64,000 nucleotides of DNA, from contig ONEK01000003.1 in assembly GCA_900316855.1 (NCBI GenBank), forward strand, positions 62,001 through 126,000. Direction: 5' to 3'. The DNA comes from an uncultured Lachnospiraceae bacterium. GTDB lineage: Bacteria; Bacillota; Clostridia; Lachnospirales; Lachnospiraceae. Every line of letters starts with the position of its first letter. The stretch's first letter is position 1. Below the pieces are notes generated by a model. The model was not told the origin of the DNA. It was given only the letters and a program-made list of their open reading frames with translations, and did no database searches. The position numbers and the translations under genes are program-made. Below, piece by piece: positions 48,626 to 56,782 of the stretch.

Positions 48626-51600
48626 TCACTGCGTCCCCATGGACCGGATCAGGGCGTCAAACTGCGCCTCGTCCATGAGGATCTCCCGCTTCTTCGTGCC
48701 TTCCGCGTCTCCCACGACGCCCGCCTCGCACAGCTGGTCCATGATCCTGGCCGCCCGGTTGAAGCCGATGCGGAAGCCCCGCTGCAGCAGACCGATGGAA
48801 GCGTTGTTCTTCTCGATGATAAACCTTCCTGCCTTCTCGAACAGCTCGTCCTGATCCGGTCCGGCGTCGGTACCGCCGCCGCCATCCTCCTGGCCCTGGG
48901 ACCTGCTGCTCATGCCCTCCAGCTTCTTATCCAGCTCATCCGGCGACTCCTTAGGCGGATCGTTCTCCTTAAGGAACGCAACAACGTCCGTCACCTCCTC
49001 GTCGGAGACGAAGGCGCCCTGTATGCGGGCAGGCTTGGGCAGTCCCTGCGGGAAGAAGAGCATGTCGCCCTTTCCCAGGAGCTTCTCCGCACCGTTCATG
49101 TCCAGAATCGTCCGGCTGTCCACACCGTTTGTCACGGCAAAGGCGATGCGGCTCGGCATATTCGCCTTGATGAGACCGGTGATGACATTGACGGAGGGCC
49201 GCTGCGTCGCGATGACAAGGTGAATGCCGCACGCACGCGCCAGCTGGGCCAGACGGCAGATCGCCGTCTCGACGTCGTTCTTCGCGACCATCATGAGGTC
49301 TGCCAGCTCGTCGACAATGATGACGATCCTCGGCATGAGGCGGATGGTATTTCCTTCCTCATCTTCGGTCTGTCCGGCGTCAAGCTTTGCCTGAATCATG
49401 GCGTTGTAGCCCTTGATATCACGCACCTTCGCGTCCGCGAACCTGCGGTAGCGCGACTCCATCTCGGCGACGCCCCACTGAAGCGCGGCGGCCGCCTTCT
49501 GGGGATCCGTCACGACCGGGATCATGAGATGCGGAATGCCGTTGTAGACGGACAGCTCCACAATCTTCGGATCAATGAGGATCAGCTTCACCTCCTCCGG
49601 CGTTGCGTGGAACAGGATGCTCATGATGATCGTATTGATGCAGACGGACTTGCCCGAGCCCGTGGCGCCGGCGATGAGCACATGGGGCATCTTCGCAATG
49701 TCGCCGATGACCGGCTGTCCCGCAATATCCTTGCCGACGCCGAACGAGATCTTCGACTTCTGCGTCTGGAATGCCTTCGTGATCAGGATATCCCGCAGCG
49801 CTACGACGGAGGCAACCCGGTTCGGCACCTCGATGCCGATCGCGGACTTGCCGGGAATCGGCGCCTCAATCCGGATATCGGTTGCGGCAAGTGACAGCTT
49901 GATATCATCCGAGAGCGATACAATTTTCGAAACACGCACGCCCTCCTCGGGCTGCAGCTCGTAGCGCGTGACGGTCGGTCCCTGCGAAATATCCGTGATT
50001 TTCACGTTGATGCCGAAGTTCTGCAGCGTGCTCTGCAGCCTTCCTGCCGTTTCCCTAAGCTCCTCGTCGGAGCCCGATTCCGCGCTCGGAGCGCCCGCCT
50101 TCAGCAGGCGGAGCGGCGGATAAACATACCTGCGCGGGCGGGAGCTTCCCCCGGCCGGCTTCGCGGCCGCGGAGGCCGCAGGATGCGCCGACGCAAGAGC
50201 TGATGCGTCTGTGCTCCGGCCTGTCCCCGGGGCAGCGGCCGCCCTGTCCGCCGAAGGAGCCGTATTCCCGGCCTGTGCGGACTGGCGCTCCATGCTCGTT
50301 ACAGCATTCGTGCCCGTCTCGGTTCTGCCCGTATGCACCGCCGCGTCCACCGCGGGAGCCGGAATCCTTTCCGCCTCTTCCTCCTGCGGCGCAGTCCGGG
50401 GTGCGGACTCCGGAACGGGATCCGCGGCAGGTACAGGCCCGGGCGTAACCGCGGCATCCGAAGCAGCCGCGGGAGCATGATTCGTATCCGCCCCGGAAGG
50501 CCGCTGCGCAGCAGTATCCCCGGCGGCACCGGCAGCTGTATATTCCCCGGGTACAGGCACCGGCTCCCTGACCGGCTCCGTGTAAGCATACGCGGCCGGA
50601 GCCTTATCTGCAGGCGTCTTGGCTTCCGGCGCGGATATACCTGCCGCCTCCCGCTCCTCCTGTGTGTAGAGTTCATCCGCGATCGGCAGCGAATCCGGGT
50701 TGTAGGTCTGCTCCCAGGCAGAATCCTCGCCTGCGTTCACATCCTGGTCGTAATCGTCAGAATCCTGCTGCACGGAAGGAGTCCTTCCGGCTTCAGAAAA
50801 GCCGGCCGGAGCGTCTTTTGCGGAGGCTGTCTCCGCGGCCGGTGCAATCGGCTGCGCAGCCGCATCAGACAGGATCCGGGACGTCTGCCGGATCGTGTCG
50901 GCTTCCATCCCTCCGTGAATTCCCTGCGCGATAACAAGGTTCGAGAAATCCTCCGAGCCGTAATCCGCTTCGTTCCCGCCATAATCGTCACTGTCATCGT
51001 AGGGGGATACCACACCCGCGTCACCGGCAAGGGTATCGAAGCCCTCGTCCGCGTAGTCCTCAATCCGGATTTCATGCAGGTCATTGGACTCACGGTGAAT
51101 CGGGATCGGCGCGGAAGGCCGGTCCTCCCTTCCATGGCCGACATCCCTGTTGTCCTCGGTGAGGGGAATGATATCGGCTTCAAAGCCCGCAGGCTCCCCG
51201 TCCCGATCCGCTTCCGGGCCTTCGGATTCCCGGCTTTCGTTCAGGTCTGTAACGCGCTCCGGTGAATCTGATACCGGCTGCGCTTCGACCGGCATCTGGT
51301 CCTGCGTCCCCCCGCGGGACGGCCCCGGAGAGTCTTTTGCTGCGTTCCCCATTGCGGCAGTCCCGTCCTGTGCCTGCGGCTTAGCTTCTTCCCTGCGGAT
51401 CGGAATTGCGAAAGCCGCGGCAGGAGTCTTGCTATCCGTATCCATGCCGGCCCCGTCAGGAGCCTGTCCGTTCCGGGCGTACTCATCCGCTGCGCGGTTA
51501 ATCTGCTCCTGCTCCCCGGGAATAATCAGCCGGGTATCATCCGGCACACCGCGGAAGAACCGTTCCACCATGGAGGGCTTCCTGCCGGCAGCCGCATTCC

Positions 51601-52477
51601 CTGCGGCCTCCTGTCTCCTGCGGCTTTCCTCCTCCCGCTCGAGGGCATGCGCCCTCGCAATCTCTTCCTGCCTTGCGGCATCCGGGTAATCGAGGTCCTC
51701 TTCGTCCGGATCTTCCTCCTGCGGATGCTCCCTCCAGTATGCCTCCTCTTCCTCCCGGCGGCGCCGCTGCAGCTCCTCCCGGTCCGCTCTCCTGCGGGCA
51801 GCCAGGTCCGACGCTTCGCCAAACAGGGAAGACAGCGATTTCTGCGTCACGAGGACGAGGCACACGACGAGAAGCGCAACGAGTACCAGAACGGTCCCGG
51901 GCGTCTTGAGCAGATGGTACAGCGCATAAGCTGCAGACCCCATCAGCACACCGCCGCCGCTGCGGAAATCCCGGCAGCGCGTGAAAATGTTCACGACGCT
52001 GTAGCCGGCCGTATCGTCCATGTCGCCCGCGATCAGCTCGCAGAATATCCCGACAATGAACACGATCCCGATCGCCCCGCCAAGCCGCAGCGGCAGATCC
52101 GGTGCGTCCTGGTTTGCAATTCCGTATAAAACAGCGGCAAATACGAAAACCGGCAGGATGTAGGAAATCCACCCGAACAGGCCGAACAGTACCCCGGAAA
52201 CCGCGTTGCCCACAGGTCCCAGCACCCTGAAATCGGCAAGGAACAGGAATACCATGGCGGCAAACAGCAGGATCACCGCGACATCGCGGCCGATCCCGTT
52301 TTCGCCAGGCTCCGCGGCGTAAGCCCTGCGGCGGCTGTGATTATTTCCATACGTCCGGGAAGAGGAAGGCTGCCTGCCGCGGTAGGAACTGCCCGCCGTG
52401 CGCCTTGTGCCGCTTTCCGATGACCTTATTGCGTTTCTTTTTGAACTTTTCTTACCTGTATTACTGCCTGATGCCAC
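48626..52477 (-). CDS. ftsK: DNA translocase FtsK/SpoIIIE with very long linker
   Basis: Hexameric DNA pump of 1283 residues. Residues 1-60 are a basic Ser/Arg-rich tail. About four membrane spans occupy 65-210. Residues 215-781 form a charged Pro/Ala/Asp/Glu-rich linker. The motor follows from 782 (YVYPPLRLL), with Walker A GATGSGKS at 937-944 and Walker B IVIIVDELADLM. The C-terminal winged-helix gamma domain is NNASIGLLQRGFRIGFNRAARIMDQL. It segregates chromosomes at division or into the spore. Initiation is a GTG at 52477 preceded by CAGGTGAAACA. SpoIIIE-type homologues are typically near 790 residues, so most of the excess is linker. Confidence 0.95.
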   Translation of the reverse strand: MASGSNTGKKSSKRNAIRSSESGTRRTAGSSYRGRQPSSSRTYGNNHSRRRAYAAEPGENGIGRDVAVILLFAAMVFLFLADFRVLGPVGNAVSGVLFGLFGWISYILPVFVFAAVLYGIANQDAPDLPLRLGGAIGIVFIVGIFCELIAGDMDDTAGYSVVNIFTRCRDFRSGGGVLMGSAAYALYHLLKTPGTVLVLVALLVVCLVLVTQKSLSSLFGEASDLAARRRADREELQRRRREEEEAYWREHPQEEDPDEEDLDYPDAARQEEIARAHALEREEESRRRQEAAGNAAAGRKPSMVERFFRGVPDDTRLIIPGEQEQINRAADEYARNGQAPDGAGMDTDSKTPAAAFAIPIRREEAKPQAQDGTAAMGNAAKDSPGPSRGGTQDQMPVEAQPVSDSPERVTDLNESRESEGPEADRDGEPAGFEADIIPLTEDNRDVGHGREDRPSAPIPIHRESNDLHEIRIEDYADEGFDTLAGDAGVVSPYDDSDDYGGNEADYGSEDFSNLVIAQGIHGGMEADTIRQTSRILSDAAAQPIAPAAETASAKDAPAGFSEAGRTPSVQQDSDDYDQDVNAGEDSAWEQTYNPDSLPIADELYTQEEREAAGISAPEAKTPADKAPAAYAYTEPVREPVPVPGEYTAAGAAGDTAAQRPSGADTNHAPAAASDAAVTPGPVPAADPVPESAPRTAPQEEEAERIPAPAVDAAVHTGRTETGTNAVTSMERQSAQAGNTAPSADRAAAAPGTGRSTDASALASAHPAASAAAKPAGGSSRPRRYVYPPLRLLKAGAPSAESGSDEELRETAGRLQSTLQNFGINVKITDISQGPTVTRYELQPEEGVRVSKIVSLSDDIKLSLAATDIRIEAPIPGKSAIGIEVPNRVASVVALRDILITKAFQTQKSKISFGVGKDIAGQPVIGDIAKMPHVLIAGATGSGKSVCINTIIMSILFHATPEEVKLILIDPKIVELSVYNGIPHLMIPVVTDPQKAAAALQWGVAEMESRYRRFADAKVRDIKGYNAMIQAKLDAGQTEDEEGNTIRLMPRIVIIVDELADLMMVAKNDVETAICRLAQLARACGIHLVIATQRPSVNVITGLIKANMPSRIAFAVTNGVDSRTILDMNGAEKLLGKGDMLFFPQGLPKPARIQGAFVSDEEVTDVVAFLKENDPPKESPDELDKKLEGMSSRSQGQEDGGGGTDAGPDQDELFEKAGRFIIEKNNASIGLLQRGFRIGFNRAARIMDQLCEAGVVGDAEGTKKREILMDEAQFDALIRSMGTQ

Positions 52478-52581
52478 TGTTTCACCTGTTATGGAAGCCT
52501 GATAAAACAGGCCTTCACCTGCCGGAAGCCGCGAAACCGGTCTGCTCCGGCTTATGGAAGATCAGTACTACACTATCCTTA

Positions 52582-52611
52582 AGTATAAAACCCAACCGCC
52601 GGAACAGGCAA
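52582..52611 (-). promoter_or_regulatory. Probable ftsK promoter
   Basis: On the minus strand TTGCCT (52611-52606) and TATACT (52587-52582) are separated by 18 bp, about 105 bases before the ftsK start and after the terminator of the upstream unit. Confidence 0.5.
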
Positions 52612-52683
52612 TCACCTGTTCTTGCGGGCCTCTGATGTCCGCTCGTGCAAGCACGGCGTCCATCGAGGCCCTGGTGCAACAAA

Positions 52684-52711
52684 GAGCAGTCTCCCCGAAG
52701 GGAAACTGCTC
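52684..52711 (-). terminator. Terminator after the yebC and small-acidic-protein genes
   Basis: GAGCAGTTTCCC pairs with GGGAGACTGCTC (one G-U) around a TTCG tetraloop, then TTTGTT follows in the minus-strand direction. Confidence 0.8.
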
Positions 52712-52757
52712 CTGCAGCGCTGTATGCAAATTACCGCCGGACTAAATACGAATCTCG

Positions 52758-52946
52758 TCACGGAATGTCGAAATCATCATCATCCGACACCTTGAAGTCA
52801 TAGTCATCGTCCGGGTCAATCGGCCTGAAGTCCGCGCCCCGCTCCTTCACAACGGCCGGGTCGTGATCCACGTCCTGTATGTCAAATTCGAGCTTCCTGT
52901 GCGGCTTCATCACCGGCTCCGGAAGCGGATTCTTTAATTTTTCCAT
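52758..52946 (-). CDS. Small acidic protein of unknown function
   Basis: The 62-residue protein is MEKLKNPLPEPVMKPHRKLE followed by an Asp-rich half ending DYDFKVSDDDDFDIP. It has no signal peptide or membrane span. The Shine-Dalgarno is weak (TGAGAACTT). It follows yebC across a modular hairpin element and precedes a terminator, so it is the last gene of that unit. I do not recognise the family. The biased composition is compatible with a nucleic-acid-mimicking or ribosome-associated small protein, but nothing proves that. Confidence 0.55.
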   Translation of the reverse strand: MEKLKNPLPEPVMKPHRKLEFDIQDVDHDPAVVKERGADFRPIDPDDDYDFKVSDDDDFDIP

Positions 52947-52954
52947 AAGTTCTC

Positions 52955-53092
52955 AGCGCGGTTCGTACGAGGCCAAAACGTAGATGTGAGGCGAAATTCG
53001 CGAAGGCGATTTCGCCTCGCCTTCACCGAACCGCGCGCTTCTTTGCGCGGTTCGTACGATGAGGATGAGGACATCAGTCCTCATCCTCATCG
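52955..53092 (-). repeat. Modular hairpin element, copy 9 (A-B-C plus repeated flank)
   Basis: In transcription direction: A 53092-53057 (stem CGATGAGGATGAGGAC, loop TGAT holding the yebC stop codon), B 53053-53028 (GAACCGCGC/GCGCGGTTC), C 53018-52988 (GAGGCGAAAT/ATTTCGCCTC, loop CTTC). The sequence GCGCGGTTCGTACGA occurs at 52955-52969 and again at 53045-53059, bracketing B-C like the direct repeats of copies 7 and 8. Confidence 0.88.
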
Positions 53093-53820
53093 TCTTCGTC
53101 CCAATTATGGTACACATTCTGCACGTCATCGCTCTCGTCGAGCTTGTCCAGGATGATGTGCAGGCCCTTGAGTGCCGCGGGATCCGTCACATCGACGTAG
53201 TTCTGGGGAATGCGGGTCACCTCGGCGGATTCGGTTTTGATGCCGGCATCCTGAAGTGCCTTTGTGACGGGATCGAGGTCGTCGGGAGCGGTCAGGATGA
53301 TATAATCCTCATCCTCTTCCTTCAGGTCCTCGGCGCCCGCGTCCAGGGCGGCCATCATGAGGTCGTCAGCCGTTCCGTCATACTCTTCCTTGTCAATGAC
53401 GATCTGGCCCTTCTCATCGAACATGAACGACACGCAGCCGGGTGTTCCGACGTTGCCGTTTCCCTTCGAGAACGCAGCGCGCACGTCCGCTGCCGTGCGG
53501 TTCGGGTTATCGGTCAGGGTCTCTACGATGATCGCAACGCCCGCGGGGCCATAGCCCTCGTACACGTTGTGCACGTAGTTGACGCCGTCCATGTCGCCCG
53601 CTGCCTTCTTGATGCCGCGCTCGATGGTATCGTTGGGCATATTGTTGGCCTTGGCCTTGGCAACGACCTGCGCCAGCTTGAAGTTGTTGTTGACGTCGGG
53701 ACCGCCTTCCTTTACGGCAACCGCGATCTCACGGCCGATGATGGTGAAAATCTTTCCCTTGGCCGCGTCGTTCTTTTCCTTTTTGTGCTTGATATTTGCA
53801 AATTTTGAATGTCCTGACAT
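53074..53820 (-). CDS. yebC: YebC/PmpR family protein
   Basis: The 248-residue protein has the canonical N-terminus MSGHSKFANIKHKKEKNDAAKGKIFTIIGREI and the three-domain YebC pattern (INYVHNVYEGYGPAGVAIIVETLTDN-like block, GCVSFMFDEKGQIVI, CVDVTDPAALKGLHIILDKLDE-like block). Members are DNA-binding regulators, and one branch helps ribosomes translate proline stretches. The C-terminus WDEDDEDED is unusually acidic. Its last five residues are encoded by one arm of hairpin A, with the stop codon in the loop. Confidence 0.95.
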   Translation of the reverse strand: MSGHSKFANIKHKKEKNDAAKGKIFTIIGREIAVAVKEGGPDVNNNFKLAQVVAKAKANNMPNDTIERGIKKAAGDMDGVNYVHNVYEGYGPAGVAIIVETLTDNPNRTAADVRAAFSKGNGNVGTPGCVSFMFDEKGQIVIDKEEYDGTADDLMMAALDAGAEDLKEEDEDYIILTAPDDLDPVTKALQDAGIKTESAEVTRIPQNYVDVTDPAALKGLHIILDKLDESDDVQNVYHNWDEDDEDED

Positions 53821-53909
53821 ACTGCTCTCCTTCTGCTGCAGATCCGCTGCCTGCTTCCTTCCGGCTCCGGATCCGTGTTTTAATTATTCTTACCTGCTTG
53901 CTTAAGCCT

Positions 53910-55319
53910 CTACTGCGGCGCGGTCCTGCTGCCCCTTGCGGGAGCCAGCCTCGTCACGAGCACCCGCTGGATCTGCCGGTCTGCCGCCGACAGCACGCGG
54001 AACCGGAAACCGTCCACCTCACAGGTGAAGTGCTCATTGGCCTCCGGGATATGGTCCATCCTGGAAATCAGGAACCCGTTGAGCGTCTCGAACCGGTCAT
54101 CGTCAAACGTGATGCGGAACCGCTTCGACAGCTCCGACAGCTCCGTCCTGCCCTCTGCTATGAAATCATTCTTGTTCCCCGTAGGCGTGATGTGGCTCTC
54201 ATCCACATCGTACTCGTCCATGATGTTCCCGACGATCTCCTCCAGGATATCCTCCATGGCGACAAGCCCCGACGTCTGTCCGTACTCGTCGATGACGATG
54301 ACCATCTGGGCCTTTTTCTTCTGCATCTGCTGGAACAGGTCGTCGATGTTCTTCGTCTCCGGGACGAAAATCGGCTCGCGCAGGATCTCCCGGATCTCCC
54401 CGACCGGAACGTGCGCATCCTGCGGATGCTCCTCGCGGTAGCGGATCGCGTCACGGAAATGCAGGATTCCCCGGATATTGTCTATGTTGCCCGTGTAGAC
54501 CGGGAAACGGGAATTGTGCCGGTTCAGCATGAAGCGGATCGCGTCATGCAGCTCCATGGCTCCGTCGAGACAGACCATATCGTTGCGGTGCGTCATGACA
54601 TTTTCGGCTTCCTTGTCGGAAAACTCGAAGATGTTCGTGATCATCTGGGCTTCCGTCTGCTCGATGACGCCCTGCTCGTGTCCCTCATTGACAATGGAGC
54701 GGATTTCCTCCTCCGTCACGTCGCCCTTCAGTGCCTGCCCGCGGACGCCGAACAGGTACAGGATCCCGCCCGAGACGGCCGAAATCAGCCTCACAAGAGG
54801 CAGGAAAACGATCAGGATAATGCGGAAAAGCCTCCCCGCCGCGTGAATCCACTCATCCGGGTGATGAGCCGCAAGCCTCTGCGGAATCTGCACGCCGAGG
54901 ACCCCGGTCACGATCAGCAGGCCAGGGAAGACAATGACTGCCGATACCGCCTGTGCAAGGAGGCTGTGACCTTCCAGATACGCCGAATGCGACATCAATA
55001 TACTCTGCAGCCACAGCGTGAAGCGCATGCCGTAAACAGCACCGAGGATCAGATTGATGAGTGCGGTGGAAATCTGCACCGTATCCAGATAATCCGACTG
55101 ATCCTGTAAGATCTTTTCTATGAGATTGTGGAGTCGTTCGGCCTTGTTCCTTCCGGAGGCCGCATCCTTCTCCTCCTCAGCATGCTCCGCTTCCTTCCCG
55201 GCATCGGGATGCATGGCACGATACGCATGCAGCGCGGAGCGGAAGCCGTAAACCACGGCATCGAGTCCGAGGAGAACGATCAGCAGCACAAGGCCGGGTC
55301 CCGGGTCGGGTTTGCCCAT
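53910..55319 (-). CDS. CNNM/CBS-domain hemolysin-family membrane protein
   Basis: Membrane protein of 469 residues. An N-terminal transmembrane DUF21/CNNM domain (about 1-215) has an N-terminal span and an Ala/Glu-rich cytoplasmic insert near 40-55. Next come two CBS domains (about 230-360), recognisable by MTHRNDMVCLDGAMELHDAI and VVIDEYGQTSGLVAMEDILEEIVGNIMDEYD. A C-terminal CorC/HlyC domain ends it (FIAEGRTELSELSKRFRI). Relatives are linked to Mg or Co efflux and resistance. The hemolysin name is historical. A GAGGTGATT site lies about 11 bases before the ATG. It lies between alr and yebC. Confidence 0.9.
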   Translation of the reverse strand: MGKPDPGPGLVLLIVLLGLDAVVYGFRSALHAYRAMHPDAGKEAEHAEEEKDAASGRNKAERLHNLIEKILQDQSDYLDTVQISTALINLILGAVYGMRFTLWLQSILMSHSAYLEGHSLLAQAVSAVIVFPGLLIVTGVLGVQIPQRLAAHHPDEWIHAAGRLFRIILIVFLPLVRLISAVSGGILYLFGVRGQALKGDVTEEEIRSIVNEGHEQGVIEQTEAQMITNIFEFSDKEAENVMTHRNDMVCLDGAMELHDAIRFMLNRHNSRFPVYTGNIDNIRGILHFRDAIRYREEHPQDAHVPVGEIREILREPIFVPETKNIDDLFQQMQKKKAQMVIVIDEYGQTSGLVAMEDILEEIVGNIMDEYDVDESHITPTGNKNDFIAEGRTELSELSKRFRITFDDDRFETLNGFLISRMDHIPEANEHFTCEVDGFRFRVLSAADRQIQRVLVTRLAPARGSRTAPQ

Positions 55320-55507
55320 AGGGCTGAATCACCTCACTTGGCAGGGGCACGCCAGTGGCGGCGTGTCAGATCCCCTGATATTTGGAGGACGCACGGATCA
55401 TCGGCACAGGCTCCTTCCGACAGGACGGGAGGATGCTGCTCTGCTTCGGATTCATGCGTCAAACAATTCATTATCTTATATTACAGGAAGATTTTCAAGC
55501 TCTCCGT

Positions 55508-56653
55508 TCACTGACCCGCGGCGCCCAGGTAAACTCTGGGAACCCGCCGGCTGAGATCGCAGCACAGCTCGTAATTGAACCTGCCTGACAGGTCTCCCAG
55601 CTCCTCGGCTGTGATGACCTGCTCCCCGTCCCGGCCAAGGAGCGTCACCTCGTCCCCTTCGCACGCGTCGGGTATCGCATCGACATCCACCATGAACTGG
55701 TCCATGCAGACGCGTCCGAGGATCGGCGCCTTCTGCCCCCGGATCAGGACATAGCCCTTGTTGGACAGGCTCCTCGGATACCCGTCGCCGTAGCCGACGG
55801 GAATGGTGGCAACCCGCATCCTGGTCTTCGCGGTGAATGTCCCGCCGTAGCTGACGCTCTCACCGGGCTCGAGGCTCTTGACGAACGCGATGTGGCTTTT
55901 CAGCGACAGGGCGGGCTTAAGCGGCACAATGGTCCTGTCGACCTCGTTCGACGGCCACAGGCCGTACAGGGTAATGCCTGCGCGCACCATGTCGAGGTTC
56001 ATGTCCCGGTATGTGATGAGCGCCGCGGAATTGGAACAGTGAACGAGCGGAATATTCAGTCCCAGTTCCGTCCGGATCCGCTCCTCGAAGTGCGTAAACC
56101 TCTCATACTGGAGTCTCGTCGCTTCGGCGCCCTCTGCCATATCCGCCTTCGCAAAATGCGTGAACATGCCCTCGATGTCGAGGTTTTTGCAGCTCATCGC
56201 CTTCTTCACAAATTCCAGTCCCGAATCATCCGGGCGCACGCCGATCCGGCTCATGCCGGTGTCGACCGCGAGGTGGATCTTCAGCTTTACGCCGCGCGCC
56301 GCCGCGGCTTCGTTCAGCTGCTCCAGCATGTCCTCGCGGAAAACAGCCGGCCGGATTCCGTCCTTCACGAGTCCCGGATAGTCCTCCGGGAAAACATAGC
56401 CCAGGATCAGGATCGGCTTCGTGATGCCTGCCGCGCGGATTTCCTCCGCCTCCTCGTACGTCGCCACCGCATATCCCCACAGGTAATACAGGTGCTGCAG
56501 CTTCTTCGCGATCTCGACCGCGCCGTGCCCGTAGCCGTCCGTCTTCACGACCGCCGTCATCAGCGTGCCGTTTTTCAGGTTCTTATGCATACTGTCCATG
56601 TTGAACTGGATCGCGTCCAGATCCACCTCAGCCCGTACACGCATGTTACTCAT
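55508..56653 (-). CDS. alr: Alanine racemase
   Basis: PLP enzyme of 381 residues giving D-alanine for peptidoglycan. The PLP lysine is Lys37, in AVVKTDGYGHGAVEIAKK. The second catalytic base lies in ESVSYGGTFTAKTRMR, and the C-terminal domain includes VCMDQFMVDVDAIPDACEGDEV. The start at 56653 has GGAGG 12 bases upstream, and an ATG three codons in is possible. It follows nnr by 129 bp. The gap contains a small GGGCTTT hairpin and imperfect inverted repeats that look like worn-down modular elements. Confidence 0.96.
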   Translation of the reverse strand: MSNMRVRAEVDLDAIQFNMDSMHKNLKNGTLMTAVVKTDGYGHGAVEIAKKLQHLYYLWGYAVATYEEAEEIRAAGITKPILILGYVFPEDYPGLVKDGIRPAVFREDMLEQLNEAAAARGVKLKIHLAVDTGMSRIGVRPDDSGLEFVKKAMSCKNLDIEGMFTHFAKADMAEGAEATRLQYERFTHFEERIRTELGLNIPLVHCSNSAALITYRDMNLDMVRAGITLYGLWPSNEVDRTIVPLKPALSLKSHIAFVKSLEPGESVSYGGTFTAKTRMRVATIPVGYGDGYPRSLSNKGYVLIRGQKAPILGRVCMDQFMVDVDAIPDACEGDEVTLLGRDGEQVITAEELGDLSGRFNYELCCDLSRRVPRVYLGAAGQ

Positions 56654-56782
56654 CTTATCTTCACACCTCCCAAAAGCCCGAACCCCGGGCTTTCATCAGA
56701 CGAAGCCCACGCAGGCAGCCCGCCCGTATATATTTCGAATGATCCGCACAAGAGCCGCTTTCGAATCCGCAGGTCTTGCGCA

